This document shows positions 56,255-63,913 of a DNA stretch of 64,000 nucleotides, in pieces (position 1 is the stretch's first letter; each line of letters starts with the position of its first letter). The position numbers and the translations under genes are program-made. This DNA comes from Mesorhizobium prunaredense (GTDB lineage Bacteria > Pseudomonadota > Alphaproteobacteria > Rhizobiales > Rhizobiaceae), in the NCBI RefSeq assembly GCF_900156895.1, contig NZ_FTPD01000014.1, forward strand, positions 38,899-102,898. Direction: 5' to 3'. The notes under the pieces are model-generated. The model searched no databases, was not told where the DNA came from, and was given only the letters and a program-made list of their open reading frames with translations.

Positions 56255-56652
56255 GTCCCGCCCCTCACAGGTGCTTTGACGGGCCGACCAACGCGCCGTT
56301 TTTTCGAAGGCTTCTGTCTCAAAAGCTTCGGTTGCCCGGCGGGCATTGGGTTGGCCAGGTCGGCCTGCGCTTTGACATAGGCCTCGCCGTCCGCGCGCTT
56401 CAGCATTGGGCGTTTGCCGCCGACGACGATGCGCTGCGGCCACCCCGGTTGATTGATGTGGTTGTAGTAGCTGACGCGGGAACGGAACCCCAGCATGCCC
56501 ATCACGAACTCATCGATGGTGCACAACTCTGCTGGCTGTACGTATGCTGGGTCTGGTGACTGACTGGCCAACCGCTCGCGCAACGCCGCCAGTTCGGCCA
56601 GCACCCTTTGCAGCTGCCGGTCGATGTGATCTAGGCTGATCTCGTTTCTCAT
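56251..56652 (-). CDS. AlpA-like phage-type DNA-binding protein
   Basis: A 133-residue protein. A short coiled-coil N-terminus (DHIDRQLQRVLAELAALRERL) is followed by an AlpA/excisionase-like module: LCTIDEFVMGMLGFRSRVSYYNHINQPGWPQRI (in parts), then GGKRPMLKRADGEAYV. Such modules repress or excise integrated elements. The tail is Lys/Arg/Pro rich (KPSKKRRVGRPVK). AGGAGGGGA precedes ATG 56652. It is coupled to the downstream cysteine-hydrolase-like gene. Confidence 0.6.
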   Translation of the reverse strand: MRNEISLDHIDRQLQRVLAELAALRERLASQSPDPAYVQPAELCTIDEFVMGMLGFRSRVSYYNHINQPGWPQRIVVGGKRPMLKRADGEAYVKAQADLANPMPAGQPKLLRQKPSKKRRVGRPVKAPVRGGT

Positions 56653-56804
56653 ACTTCCCCTCCTGTTGCGCCATGCTGAGGAACTTCGCCAGATTGGCCT
56701 CTTGATATTGTCACTTTGTCCGTGACGCGGCGCTTCCTGACGCCGGGCAACCCGACAGTCAATTCCACGGTTTGCCATAGTTGCGTTCAATCAGCCGTCT
56801 CAAT

Positions 56805-56879
56805 CTGTAAGCGCGCTACAGGACCTTTACAAGCGTGTCATCCGTCGCGTATACGATGTGCACGTTAACGCGCTTACAG
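56805..56879. repeat. Inverted repeat at the serine recombinase promoter (possible res/operator site)
   Basis: CTGTAAGCGCG (56805-56815) and CGCGCTTACAG (56869-56879) are 11-bp perfect inverted arms, 53 bp apart, ending 10 bases before the recombinase start. Similar sequence TTTACAAGCG lies between them. Serine resolvases bind such sites upstream of their own genes. Confidence 0.6.
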
Positions 56880-56889
56880 GAACCGCACC

Positions 56890-57615
56890 ATGACCGTTTA
56901 CGCCTACGTCCGCGTTTCCACCGCCCGGCAGGTCGCCGAGGGCGAGAGCCTTGACGTCCAGCAGCGACAGATCGAGGGCTATGCCCTCATGCACGCCATG
57001 ACGGTTGCCGAAACCATCGTCGAGGAAGGCGTGTCCGGTTCGGTGCCGCTGTCCGAACGCCCTGCAGGCGCGGCGCTGTTCGCCAAGCTGAAGGCAGGCG
57101 ATGTCGTCATTGCCGCCAAGCTCGACAGGTTGTTCCGCTCGGCGCTCGACGCGCTGCAGATGGTCGAGACGTTGAAGGTCAGGGGCGTCAAGCTGCATTT
57201 GATCGACCTTGGCGGCGACATCGCCGGTAACGGTCTGTCGAAGCTGTTCTTCACCATCGCCAGCGCCTTCGCCGAAGCCGAGCGCGACCGCATCCGTGAG
57301 CGCGTCTCCCAGTCCAAGGCCGACCAGCGCGAGCGGGGGCGTTTTCTCGGCGGGGCGCGACCGTTTGGTTATCAGATCGCCGCCGACGGCGAACTGGTCG
57401 AAGATGCCGCTGAACAAAAGGCTATCGCCAGAATGTGCGAACTGCGTGGTCACGGGCTGTCTCTTCGCGCCATCGCCGAAGCTTTGGCCGACGACGGAAT
57501 TGCGCTTTCGCATGTGGCCGTGAAGAAGGTTCTGGAGCGCAACGGCGGCAGCGAAAGGAGCGCGCCCGAAGAAAAGGCTTCAACGGGCCAGCCGGCTCTC
57601 GGAACGCGATGGTAG
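56890..57615 (+). CDS. Serine recombinase (resolvase/invertase family)
   Basis: A 241-residue protein. The catalytic domain (residues 3-150) has YAYVRVSTARQ with the nucleophile Ser10, AKLDRLFRSALDAL and EAERDRIRERVSQSKADQRERG. A C-terminal helix-turn-helix region (GLSLRAIAEALADDGIALSHVAVKKVL) follows. Length fits a resolvase or invertase rather than a large serine integrase. Probably involved in mobility or multimer resolution of the element. Confidence 0.92.
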   Translation: MTVYAYVRVSTARQVAEGESLDVQQRQIEGYALMHAMTVAETIVEEGVSGSVPLSERPAGAALFAKLKAGDVVIAAKLDRLFRSALDALQMVETLKVRGVKLHLIDLGGDIAGNGLSKLFFTIASAFAEAERDRIRERVSQSKADQRERGRFLGGARPFGYQIAADGELVEDAAEQKAIARMCELRGHGLSLRAIAEALADDGIALSHVAVKKVLERNGGSERSAPEEKASTGQPALGTRW

Positions 57616-57770
57616 GCGATCCCGAAATCGGCCCGCGCCGGGCCAAGGAAGTCCGCACAGTTGATCAAACGCCCCGGTCGGCCTTCGGGACCTGACACAC
57701 CGAACGCGCCTAAGCGGCCTTTCTAGTGGCGCATGTATATTTGGCAAACCCGCCAACCGGTTGAAGTTAT

Positions 57771-58094
57771 TCATCTAGGCTTGTGCGGGGCGCTTGCACA
57801 TTGGTGCGGGATGTCTGGATTGACTAGAATGGTGATCCGCGAGCCAGCCTCGGCCGGGCACGTAGGCACTAACGATGGGCTGGTTTCGATACGATAGCCT
57901 TTTCCGTCAAATACGTATTGCAACAGGTAGCGGTCGGGGCCTTCGCCGCCATCAATGCGCTTCAACACTTCAGCGGCTGCCGGGACCCAGTCCTTTGTAT
58001 GGTCTCGTAGCCAAATGCTGTGCAGGAACGCAACGGCAAAGAACGCTCCACCACAGAGCAGGAAAGCGACCAGAAAGGCTGCGAAGTCGCTCAT
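57771..58094 (-). CDS. DUF3592-like membrane protein
   Basis: A 107-residue protein with one N-terminal membrane segment (FAAFLVAFLLCGGAFFAVAFL) and a soluble domain with VLKRIDGG, YLLQYVFDGKGYRIETS and GSRITILVNPDIPHQC. This pattern is like the DUF3592 group of small membrane proteins. Function unknown. Confidence 0.6.
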   Translation of the reverse strand: MSDFAAFLVAFLLCGGAFFAVAFLHSIWLRDHTKDWVPAAAEVLKRIDGGEGPDRYLLQYVFDGKGYRIETSPSLVPTCPAEAGSRITILVNPDIPHQCASAPHKPR

Positions 58095-58446
58095 TTAGGC
58101 TTTCTACCGCTTTTGTTGTCGTCCGTTGCATTTGTCAAATATATAATCGCTTGTCTAGTTCACGCGCTTCGGCGCGAACTAGGCCTGCCACGCCTCAAGG
58201 TGGCTCCACATTTGACCCCCACCCCCGCCTGCCGAAGATGCCGGAAGGGGGCGGCAGGTACACTGTTGCTCTGCCAGCCGCCGATGTAAATATCCGGTCT
58301 CGGACGACGCGATCTGGATGCGATGACATTGACGGGATCACAGATCAGGCGCAAATTGAGCGCACCGACCGAGCCCGGGCAGGCCCGGCCGGGACCGCGT
58401 GTGCGATGAAAACCTCGAGCAGGACGGAGACTGACGGGAGGAAGAA
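58095..58446. other. Remnant region, including a decayed terminase small subunit 3' end
   Basis: 352 bp without a supported gene. On the minus strand, bases 58163-58197 resemble the 3' end of the terminase gene at 59021 (reads LEAWQA, stop, FAPKRVN against LEEWQARFAPKAN), interrupted by a stop. Bases 58197-58262 resemble 55467-55533. Confidence 0.55.
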
Positions 58447-58665
58447 ATGAGCCGGGTCAAGGACGTTTGCGATCGAGCACGATCGCTATGGCTGCGGGTG
58501 GTGCGATCGACCCACCCAGTCGACGATGTCGAGAACGACGAGCTGTATCGGCTGATCGACGGCAAAAACCAGGTCATCACCGGCACCAACTTCGAGGCGT
58601 CCCGCTTCGACATCGAGACCCGTCTATCGCGGTGGGAGAGCTACAAGCCGCCGAACCGTAACTGA
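58447..58665 (+). CDS. Small hypothetical protein
   Basis: A 72-residue charged protein (VKDVCDRARSLWLRVVRS, then DELYRLIDGKNQVITGTNFE). GGGAGGAAG precedes the ATG and a strong terminator follows 30 bp after the stop, so it is a credible single-gene unit. No family recognised. Confidence 0.6.
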   Translation: MSRVKDVCDRARSLWLRVVRSTHPVDDVENDELYRLIDGKNQVITGTNFEASRFDIETRLSRWESYKPPNRN

Positions 58666-58694
58666 AAACTATTCCGGTTCGGAGTACTTTGGAG

Positions 58695-58720
58695 AGCCCA
58701 GCCACCGCGCTGGGCTTTTC
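58695..58720 (+). terminator. Rho-independent terminator
   Basis: AGCCCAGC / GCTGGGCT with a six-base loop, followed by TTTT. Confidence 0.85.
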
Positions 58721-58727
58721 CATTTCA

Positions 58728-59072
58728 GTGAACAATGCGATCGACCCAGCGAGCGCTGAGGCATGGGAGAAGGCACGCCTCCTGCTACTGGTGGTAGAAG
58801 AAGAGAAGCAGAACGATCGCAGTCAGAGGGGAGAGGGCCAGATCAAACTTACCAAGGATCAGAGGCAGCGCTTCGACGAACTGGTTGACGCGCTGCGCGC
58901 GGCGTATCTTCACCACCGTTGCCGGTCAAGGCTGGTTGGCGGGGCCGAAGCCCACTCTGGATGCATGGTCGAAGTAGCATGCGACGCGAGGGCGCAGCAA
59001 GATGCTGATGGCGAAAGCGGTCAGTTGGCTTTCGGCGCGAACCGGGCCTGCCACTCCTCCAAAGTCATTTGA
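58728..59072 (+). CDS. Doubtful hypothetical protein
   Basis: A GTG-started frame after the terminator. Residues 8-55 look protein-like (EAWEKARLLLLVVEEEKQND, then TKDQRQRFDELVDALRAAYLHH), but the C-terminal third overlaps the minus-strand terminase gene and is Cys/Gly rich. There is no clear ribosome-binding site. Possibly the N-terminal part of a broken gene. Confidence 0.3.
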   Translation: MNNAIDPASAEAWEKARLLLLVVEEEKQNDRSQRGEGQIKLTKDQRQRFDELVDALRAAYLHHRCRSRLVGGAEAHSGCMVEVACDARAQQDADGESGQLAFGANRACHSSKVI

Positions 59073-59458
59073 TGTCTGTCAGTCGGCTCGCGCATCGGCT
59101 TCCTGACCGTCGTAGTGACCTCCGACCGGTCGACGATCAAGCCGAGCAGTCGAGCCTTTGCCATGACCGCAGCAACACCCGCGCTCGCATTCTCAATCTC
59201 TTTGGCCATGAGCAACATCTCATCCAACTCGGCGACGAGGGTGTCGACCGTCGTTTCCGAGCGGTGAGCCGCCTCAGCCTGTAATGCGGAGAGACGGGCG
59301 GCCACCTTAGGCAATCTGACCATCTTCGAGGCCTCCACCTCTGCCGCATTGCCGCGCGCCGTGTAGCCAGCCTCGATATAGGCCCGCGATTGCGGCAGGC
59401 CCTCGACCAGGCCAAGACAGAAACGCTCCTGCCGTATGTTCAATTTGGCGTTGGGCAT
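59021..59458 (-). CDS. Terminase small subunit
   Basis: A 145-residue phage DNA-packaging protein. The N-terminal helix-turn-helix region is typical: LNIRQERFCLGLVEGLPQSRAYIEAGY in parts, then SKMVRLPKVAARLSALQ; the end is MTLEEWQARFAPKAN. It recognises phage DNA for packaging. The large subunit is not in the window. ATG 59458 gives the family N-terminus. A degraded second copy of its 3' end lies at 58163. Confidence 0.75.
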   Translation of the reverse strand: MPNAKLNIRQERFCLGLVEGLPQSRAYIEAGYTARGNAAEVEASKMVRLPKVAARLSALQAEAAHRSETTVDTLVAELDEMLLMAKEIENASAGVAAVMAKARLLGLIVDRSEVTTTVRKPMREPTDRHQMTLEEWQARFAPKAN

Positions 59459-59621
59459 GGTGGTGTTAGGATACCGCAGCCGCTGAGCTAACGCCACAGA
59501 AAGTAAACTCAATCAGCTGGCCGCCAGAACAAAGCGCCGGGTAGTCTCCTTTTGTGGTATGCTAGGTGGCAACGCACACGCCTCCGGGGAAGTTTCGACC
59601 ATCTCACAAGGAGAAACCACA

Positions 59622-60104
59622 ATGCGTACACGTCTCGCAGCCATCAGTCTTGTCGCGATCGCCGCGTCCATTGTGCCCAGCGCGGCTCAGGAGGCCAACA
59701 CGGCGTTCGGCGTGCTCGACTGCGTTGTCGAAGCGGGCACACGCTTCATAATCGGCTCGAAAAAAGCTCTGACATGCACCTTCACGTCGGCCAACCCGAA
59801 GGTCGCACCCGAAACATACATAGGGGTCATCACGAAGTTGGGGCTGGACGTCGGCCCGACGCCGAGGGCAGTGCTGCGGTGGCGGGTCCTTGCGCCAACT
59901 GGCAATGTCTATGCGCCCGGCGTGCTGGCCGGTGACTACAGCGGCGTCGGTGCCGAAGCAACGGTCGGGGTGGGCGCTGGTGCCAATCTTCTGGTTGGAG
60001 GATCCAACAGGACCTATACGTTGCAGCCACTCAGTGTCCAGGTGCAGACTGGCCTGAATGTGGCAGCCGGTGTGGTCAGTTTCCAACTTCGCGCCGCCAA
60101 ATAG
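59622..60104 (+). CDS. DUF992 domain exported protein
   Basis: A 160-residue secreted protein: signal peptide (LAAISLVAIAASIVPSAAQ), then the DUF992 core with GVLDCVVEAGTRFIIGSKKALTCTF, the YIGVITKLGLDVG segment, GAEATVGVGAGANLLVGGSN and the LQPLSVQVQTGLNVAAG end. The two Cys may form a disulfide. DUF992 proteins are common in rhizobia with no known role. AAGGAG precedes ATG 59622. Confidence 0.85.
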   Translation: MRTRLAAISLVAIAASIVPSAAQEANTAFGVLDCVVEAGTRFIIGSKKALTCTFTSANPKVAPETYIGVITKLGLDVGPTPRAVLRWRVLAPTGNVYAPGVLAGDYSGVGAEATVGVGAGANLLVGGSNRTYTLQPLSVQVQTGLNVAAGVVSFQLRAAK

Positions 60105-60165
60105 AGTTATTGCGCGCTCAGCGCGACGGGATGTGGTTCAACGCGGGTGGAACCTCGCCGCGTTG

Positions 60166-61119
60166 TCAGTGGCTATATCGATAAACCCGCGCCAGCTGGT
60201 TCGGTACCGTCAGAAGCTCGTCTACCCGCTTGAAACCGGCCTCACGCCCCATCGCCATCCATGTCGCCGAAGTTTCGGCATAATCCGACGCGCCACAGTG
60301 GCTATCAAAGGCAGCAAATTCCTCGTCAGTGACCATCGACCATTCGGGGCGCAGGCGACCGAAGCGTTCAAACCACCCCTCGCGGTCCTCGCCCTCAAGA
60401 CAGGTTGGCTCCCAGATCAGGAACAGCCCGGTGCGCGGCAGCACAGCTTGAACCCGCTGCATCAAGGCCTGCTTTTCACTTGGGTAACGGAGATGGTGAA
60501 GGGACTGGCCAATCCACACGACATCGACAGGTTCGTCCCACGCGTCGAACGCCTCAACGAAATCCTGACAGCGGAGGTCAACCGGACAGCGTAGGTCGCT
60601 TAGCGCTTTCCGGGCTACGTCGAGCGATGGCTGTGAAATGTCGAGCCCAATGTAGCGCCCGACGTTGGTGCCCTTCAGTGCCTCTGCCGACGCGGTGGCG
60701 GTGCCGCAGGCGACATCCAGAAACACGAACTGATCAGGAGCTTCGGTCAACAGAACCTGCCGCAGGATGCCATAGACCTCCTTGTGCGCCATGTAATTCA
60801 AGCTCACGACCTTTTGGTAGGCGGCTAACCCTTTTGCGAAGAGTTCCTGATCGGACTGCATGTGCGCCTCCTCTTGCAGTCGCAAGCTTACTCCAACGGC
60901 GTGGCTGCGGCCAGCTTGGCGCGCCGTGGCATCAGACCTCCACGCCGCCGAACGCAGCACATTGGCGCGCTTGATGGTTCGCATGGTGTCCGGCGTTGAG
61001 AGCGCGAACAGCTTCATAAGGGCCGGCAAGGTATTTGGAACGCTTCCGACCGGCTTCTCTGCGAGCCAGTGGGCGGCCCGTTCGAGCGGCGTGATCGGCG
61101 ACGCGGTGATCACCGGCAT
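60166..61119 (-). CDS. SAM-dependent methyltransferase with a possible extra N-terminal domain
   Basis: The frame is open for 317 residues. Residues about 87-317 are a class I methyltransferase: FLDVACGTATASAEAL (motif I), IGLDISQPSLDVARKAL and VVWIGQSLHHLRYP. Residues 1-86 hold a separate segment (TPLERAAHWLAEKPVGSVPN, then KLFALSTPDTMRTIKRANVLR) that looks like a small helical phage-type protein. Both ATG 61119 (AGGAGGAGG upstream) and ATG 60861 (AGAGGAGG upstream) have good ribosome-binding sites, so two products are possible. Substrate unknown. Confidence 0.75.
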   Translation of the reverse strand: MPVITASPITPLERAAHWLAEKPVGSVPNTLPALMKLFALSTPDTMRTIKRANVLRSAAWRSDATARQAGRSHAVGVSLRLQEEAHMQSDQELFAKGLAAYQKVVSLNYMAHKEVYGILRQVLLTEAPDQFVFLDVACGTATASAEALKGTNVGRYIGLDISQPSLDVARKALSDLRCPVDLRCQDFVEAFDAWDEPVDVVWIGQSLHHLRYPSEKQALMQRVQAVLPRTGLFLIWEPTCLEGEDREGWFERFGRLRPEWSMVTDEEFAAFDSHCGASDYAETSATWMAMGREAGFKRVDELLTVPNQLARVYRYSH

Positions 61120-61233
61120 GGTGTGTCCTCCTCCTAGCTTTGCCTATCAAGACCTGTCGCGGTCGGGGCGCAAGACGGAAGACCAGGCAAACCGTTTTGT
61201 CGGACGGCCCTTGCAATGAGCGTCAGCAAGCGC

Positions 61234-61644
61234 TCAGCAACACGAGTTCCCAGTTGCTGCCTTGATTGGCGAGTTTAGCATTTCCTGACGCACCAATGCG
61301 ATACCCGCGCCGGGCTCAGCGGCCTCGGCGGCGATAGCCTTAGCGCGACGATCCTCGTTGATCCACTCCATCACCGCGCCGAAGAACTTCTCGTCGCCTT
61401 GGAGCAGGTCTGCACTGAAACGCGCTTCGGCCTCGTTCTCCCGGCGCTGCTCGGCGGTGATGATTGGCCGGTCGAGGCGGGATGGCTTGGGAACGGCGCG
61501 GCGCTTGTCGGCCTCGGCATGCGCTGCGGCGATCAAGGCCGGCACCGGCGGCTCCAGTTGGCGTTCCCCGTCGAGAGGGAGGTCGGCGGAGGCCCGCCAC
61601 CATGAGGCAGCGGGCTTGCTGGTGTGCGGGTTAGTGCTTGTCAC
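61234..61644 (-). CDS. Hypothetical protein, island-borne
   Basis: A 136-residue protein from GTG 61644, overlapping the end of the Lar-like gene by 14 bases. It has an Arg/Glu-rich middle (RLDRPIITAEQRRENEAEARFSADLL) and ends in GNSCC. No membrane segment or family recognised. No strong ribosome-binding site, so coupling to the upstream gene would be needed. Confidence 0.45.
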   Translation of the reverse strand: MTSTNPHTSKPAASWWRASADLPLDGERQLEPPVPALIAAAHAEADKRRAVPKPSRLDRPIITAEQRRENEAEARFSADLLQGDEKFFGAVMEWINEDRRAKAIAAEAAEPGAGIALVRQEMLNSPIKAATGNSCC

Positions 61645-61909
61645 TGCCGTCGCGATCGTTCCAAAGCCGTTCAGCCTCAGCCCATGTGTCGGCAGTCGGC
61701 CCCTGTGCGCCGCAGCGCTTGCACTTGACGTGATAGTCGCCGTTGAAGATGAGCGCCGGTTTATCGCCAATGCCGACGCAGGGAAAACCGGCATTTGGAG
61801 CGTCCAGCCGGGCAAGGGAAAAGTCGACACCACGGCCGCTCATGTTGAGATATCGAGGCGTGCAGTCCAGGCCCTTGAGGGGGTAATTGCCAAGATCGAT
61901 CAGGACCAT
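61631..61909 (-). CDS. Lar-like (restriction alleviation) zinc-ribbon protein
   Basis: A 92-residue protein whose C-terminus (YHVKCKRCGAQGPTADTWAEAERLWNDRDG) resembles the end of Lar-family proteins: CxxCGAxGP followed by A-x5-WNxR. Phage Lar relieves type I restriction. The N-terminal CPFCGG box of Lar is not clear here, although one Cys lies in the GFPCVGIGDKP segment. Start ATG 61909 lacks a strong ribosome-binding site, so the true start may differ. Confidence 0.45.
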   Translation of the reverse strand: MVLIDLGNYPLKGLDCTPRYLNMSGRGVDFSLARLDAPNAGFPCVGIGDKPALIFNGDYHVKCKRCGAQGPTADTWAEAERLWNDRDGSDKH

Positions 61910-61937
61910 CTGGCAGAATAACCATGACCTTCGCCGG

Positions 61938-62192
61938 CTACCGACTAAAAGTGACTATCTGGGACAGCTCGGCGATGTCGCCATAGATCATCGAACCTTT
62001 GACGAGAAAACACTTGTCACCGAGGACTTCGAAGAGTGAGCTTGACGCGGTGCAAACCGGCAGGTTCTTCGAATTGGCGTACGTATCGAGTGTCGCGGTT
62101 TCGACCTTACGGTCCGCAGCTTCGGCATAGCTGATGCTGATCGCGAGCATAGCGATAGCAAGGTGGCTCGGGAGTAAGTAAGGTCGCGACAT
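61938..62192 (-). CDS. Small exported hypothetical protein
   Basis: An 84-residue protein with a signal peptide (YLLPSHLAIAMLAISISYAEA) and a mature part with two Cys (NLPVCTASSSLFEVLGDKCFLVKGS). The frame is open to 62231, but ATG 62192 gives a normal signal peptide. No family recognised. Confidence 0.55.
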   Translation of the reverse strand: MSRPYLLPSHLAIAMLAISISYAEAADRKVETATLDTYANSKNLPVCTASSSLFEVLGDKCFLVKGSMIYGDIAELSQIVTFSR

Positions 62193-62301
62193 GCATCCAA
62201 ATAGCACCGGCCCTTGATGGGCTTCGTCCATCGATTGAATGAAGCGGTCACCTATATTAGCAATCTCTTGACTAAGACGCCGGCCGCCCCAGACTCATGG
62301 A

Positions 62302-62608
62302 ATGGCGCGGGGAATTGAGATTGGAGATCTGGTGGCGATCACGGCCATCGTTCGCAGATGGGTCACGGAGGACCGCGTCAGCGTGTCCATCCCGAGCTAT
62401 GGCTCCCGCATTCGATCATCGATCATACCAAGGTGACGAAGGGCAGCACATCGAGCTTACCGGCGAGGTCACGCGCATAGACGAGGAAGGCGGCAGGGTC
62501 ACAATCGCCATGGGACCGCTGGTGACGGTCGACATCGACAAGATCAGGCTCGTCGAGAAGTACAGGCCACCGAAGCGCAAAAAGCCGTTGCGTGACATGG
62601 TGGACTAG
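62302..62608 (+). pseudogene. Frameshifted hypothetical gene
   Basis: ATG 62302 opens IEIGDLVAITAIVRRWVTED and VSVSIPSYG, but stops near 62434. The natural continuation (HIELTGEVTRIDEEGGRVTI, then VDIDKIRLVEKYRPPKRKK) is in another frame that runs to 62608, and a middle piece (SIIDHTKVTKG) reads best in the third frame. The three pieces together make one protein of about 100 residues, so one or two indels broke the gene. Confidence 0.55.
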
Positions 62609-62673
62609 CATGGAAACGGGCATTGCTCTCGCAGCAAACATGAGGCACCGCTCCACAGTGGCGCCGGCCACTT

Positions 62674-62967
62674 TCAGCCCCCTCGTTCGAAAGTTGGCTT
62701 CCAGTCGCGATTGCGCGCCCGCTGCTGGCCTTCGTAGTCAGGAATGCATGTGAAAAACACCTGCCGGCGGTCACGGCCGGCAGCCTTGCAATCTGAGCAA
62801 ACAAAGAGCCCGACCAGGTCGTCATGCATCGAGACGTGGTCACGGCCGAGCCTGTCAATCAGGGCCTGGATGTCGAGCTTCGTCGATTTGCAGCACATCG
62901 GGTGCGCACAATTGAAATAGATGGTTTCGCGGGCGGCCAGGGTGTCGGCGAGGGTCTTTTGGGGCAT
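62674..62967 (-). CDS. Cysteine-rich hypothetical protein (possible zinc ribbon)
   Basis: A 97-residue protein with the Cys pairs NCAHPMCC near residue 20 and VCSDC near residue 57, which could bind zinc. LDIQALIDRLGRDHVSMHDDLVGL lies between them. GGAG precedes ATG 62967. Function unknown. Confidence 0.6.
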   Translation of the reverse strand: MPQKTLADTLAARETIYFNCAHPMCCKSTKLDIQALIDRLGRDHVSMHDDLVGLFVCSDCKAAGRDRRQVFFTCIPDYEGQQRARNRDWKPTFERGG

Positions 62968-63041
62968 GGCGATCTCCGTTGAACGACTCGCCGCAACGGG
63001 GAGGAATATAATCCTGAATGCTGATCCCTTGCCACAGGTCG

Positions 63042-63913
63042 CTAACTCTCATCCCAAAAATCCTGCAGCGATGCGTGCCTCAGGTCTTTCTCGCCCCTGA
63101 GGTGCTTCACACGGGCTTTGATTCCCGGCTTGACCCTCTGTGTTGCCGGCCGTTTTGGCATTTCCTTGGGCGGCGGCCCGGCATGTTCCTGCACTCGTTT
63201 CCACAGCCGCTCCCGCATCTCGCGGTTGACGCTCACAAACGCACTGCCGACATATTTCCGAGTGCCTGGCTCGGCCATCAGAGCAAACGCCGGCTTGCCC
63301 CTCTCGCGTTCGACGCCAAGAAGCGCGACCTCGCTTTCGGTGAAGGACTTTGTTTTCAGCCAATTGGTGGTCGGGCCGCTGCGATATTTGCTGTCTCGAC
63401 GCTTCGATACCATCCCTTCCAGGCCGTCCGCGTCGATCAGATGATAAATCGCATTAGCCTCGCCTGGCATCGTCTCGCTGAACTGGATGCGGCTATCAGA
63501 CCCAATAAGGCCGGCCAGGATTTCCCGCCGATCCTCAAGCGCCATGTCGCGCATTTCGTGGCCGTTGAGATGCAGCAGATCGAACGCTGGCGCCTGGTGA
63601 TTGCCTTGCGCAGTGCGGCAAAATCCGAAAGGCCAGCCTCATTCAGGACGACGACTTCGCCGTCGATGGTGGCGTTCTGTACGTTGAGAGCTTTGGCTGC
63701 CTCGACCAGATCGCGGTACTTCGATGTCCAGTCGAGTCTGCGGCGGGTGAAGATCCGCGCACCGCCGGCGTCGATGATGATCTGGGAGCGGTAGCCGTCG
63801 AATTTGACCTCGTGAGTCCACCCGTCTCCTTGGGGCGGCTTGGCCACCAAGGTCGGCATCATCGGAGGAATGAACTCTAGCCGGCCAGCACCGGCAGTCA
63901 CTCGTTTACGCAC
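63042..63913 (-). pseudogene. ATP-dependent DNA ligase (LigD-ligase type) with a one-base frameshift
   Basis: The first frame (GTG 63913) has motif I EVKFDGYR with the adenylated Lys, IFTRRRLDWTSKY and the NATIDGEVVVLNEAG motif III. Near 63600 it leaves family sequence; APAFDLLHLNGHEMRD continues in another frame, with motif IV DGLEGMVSKR and motif V NWLKTKS, to the stop at 63042. One missing base near 63600 explains this. The frame stays open to the right window edge, so the start may be further upstream. No Ku gene is visible. Confidence 0.75.

Noticed and set aside
57875..58450. Plus-strand frame ending at the start of the gene at 58447
   Set aside because: Its first half is antisense to the DUF3592-like gene, and its second half spans decayed repeats.
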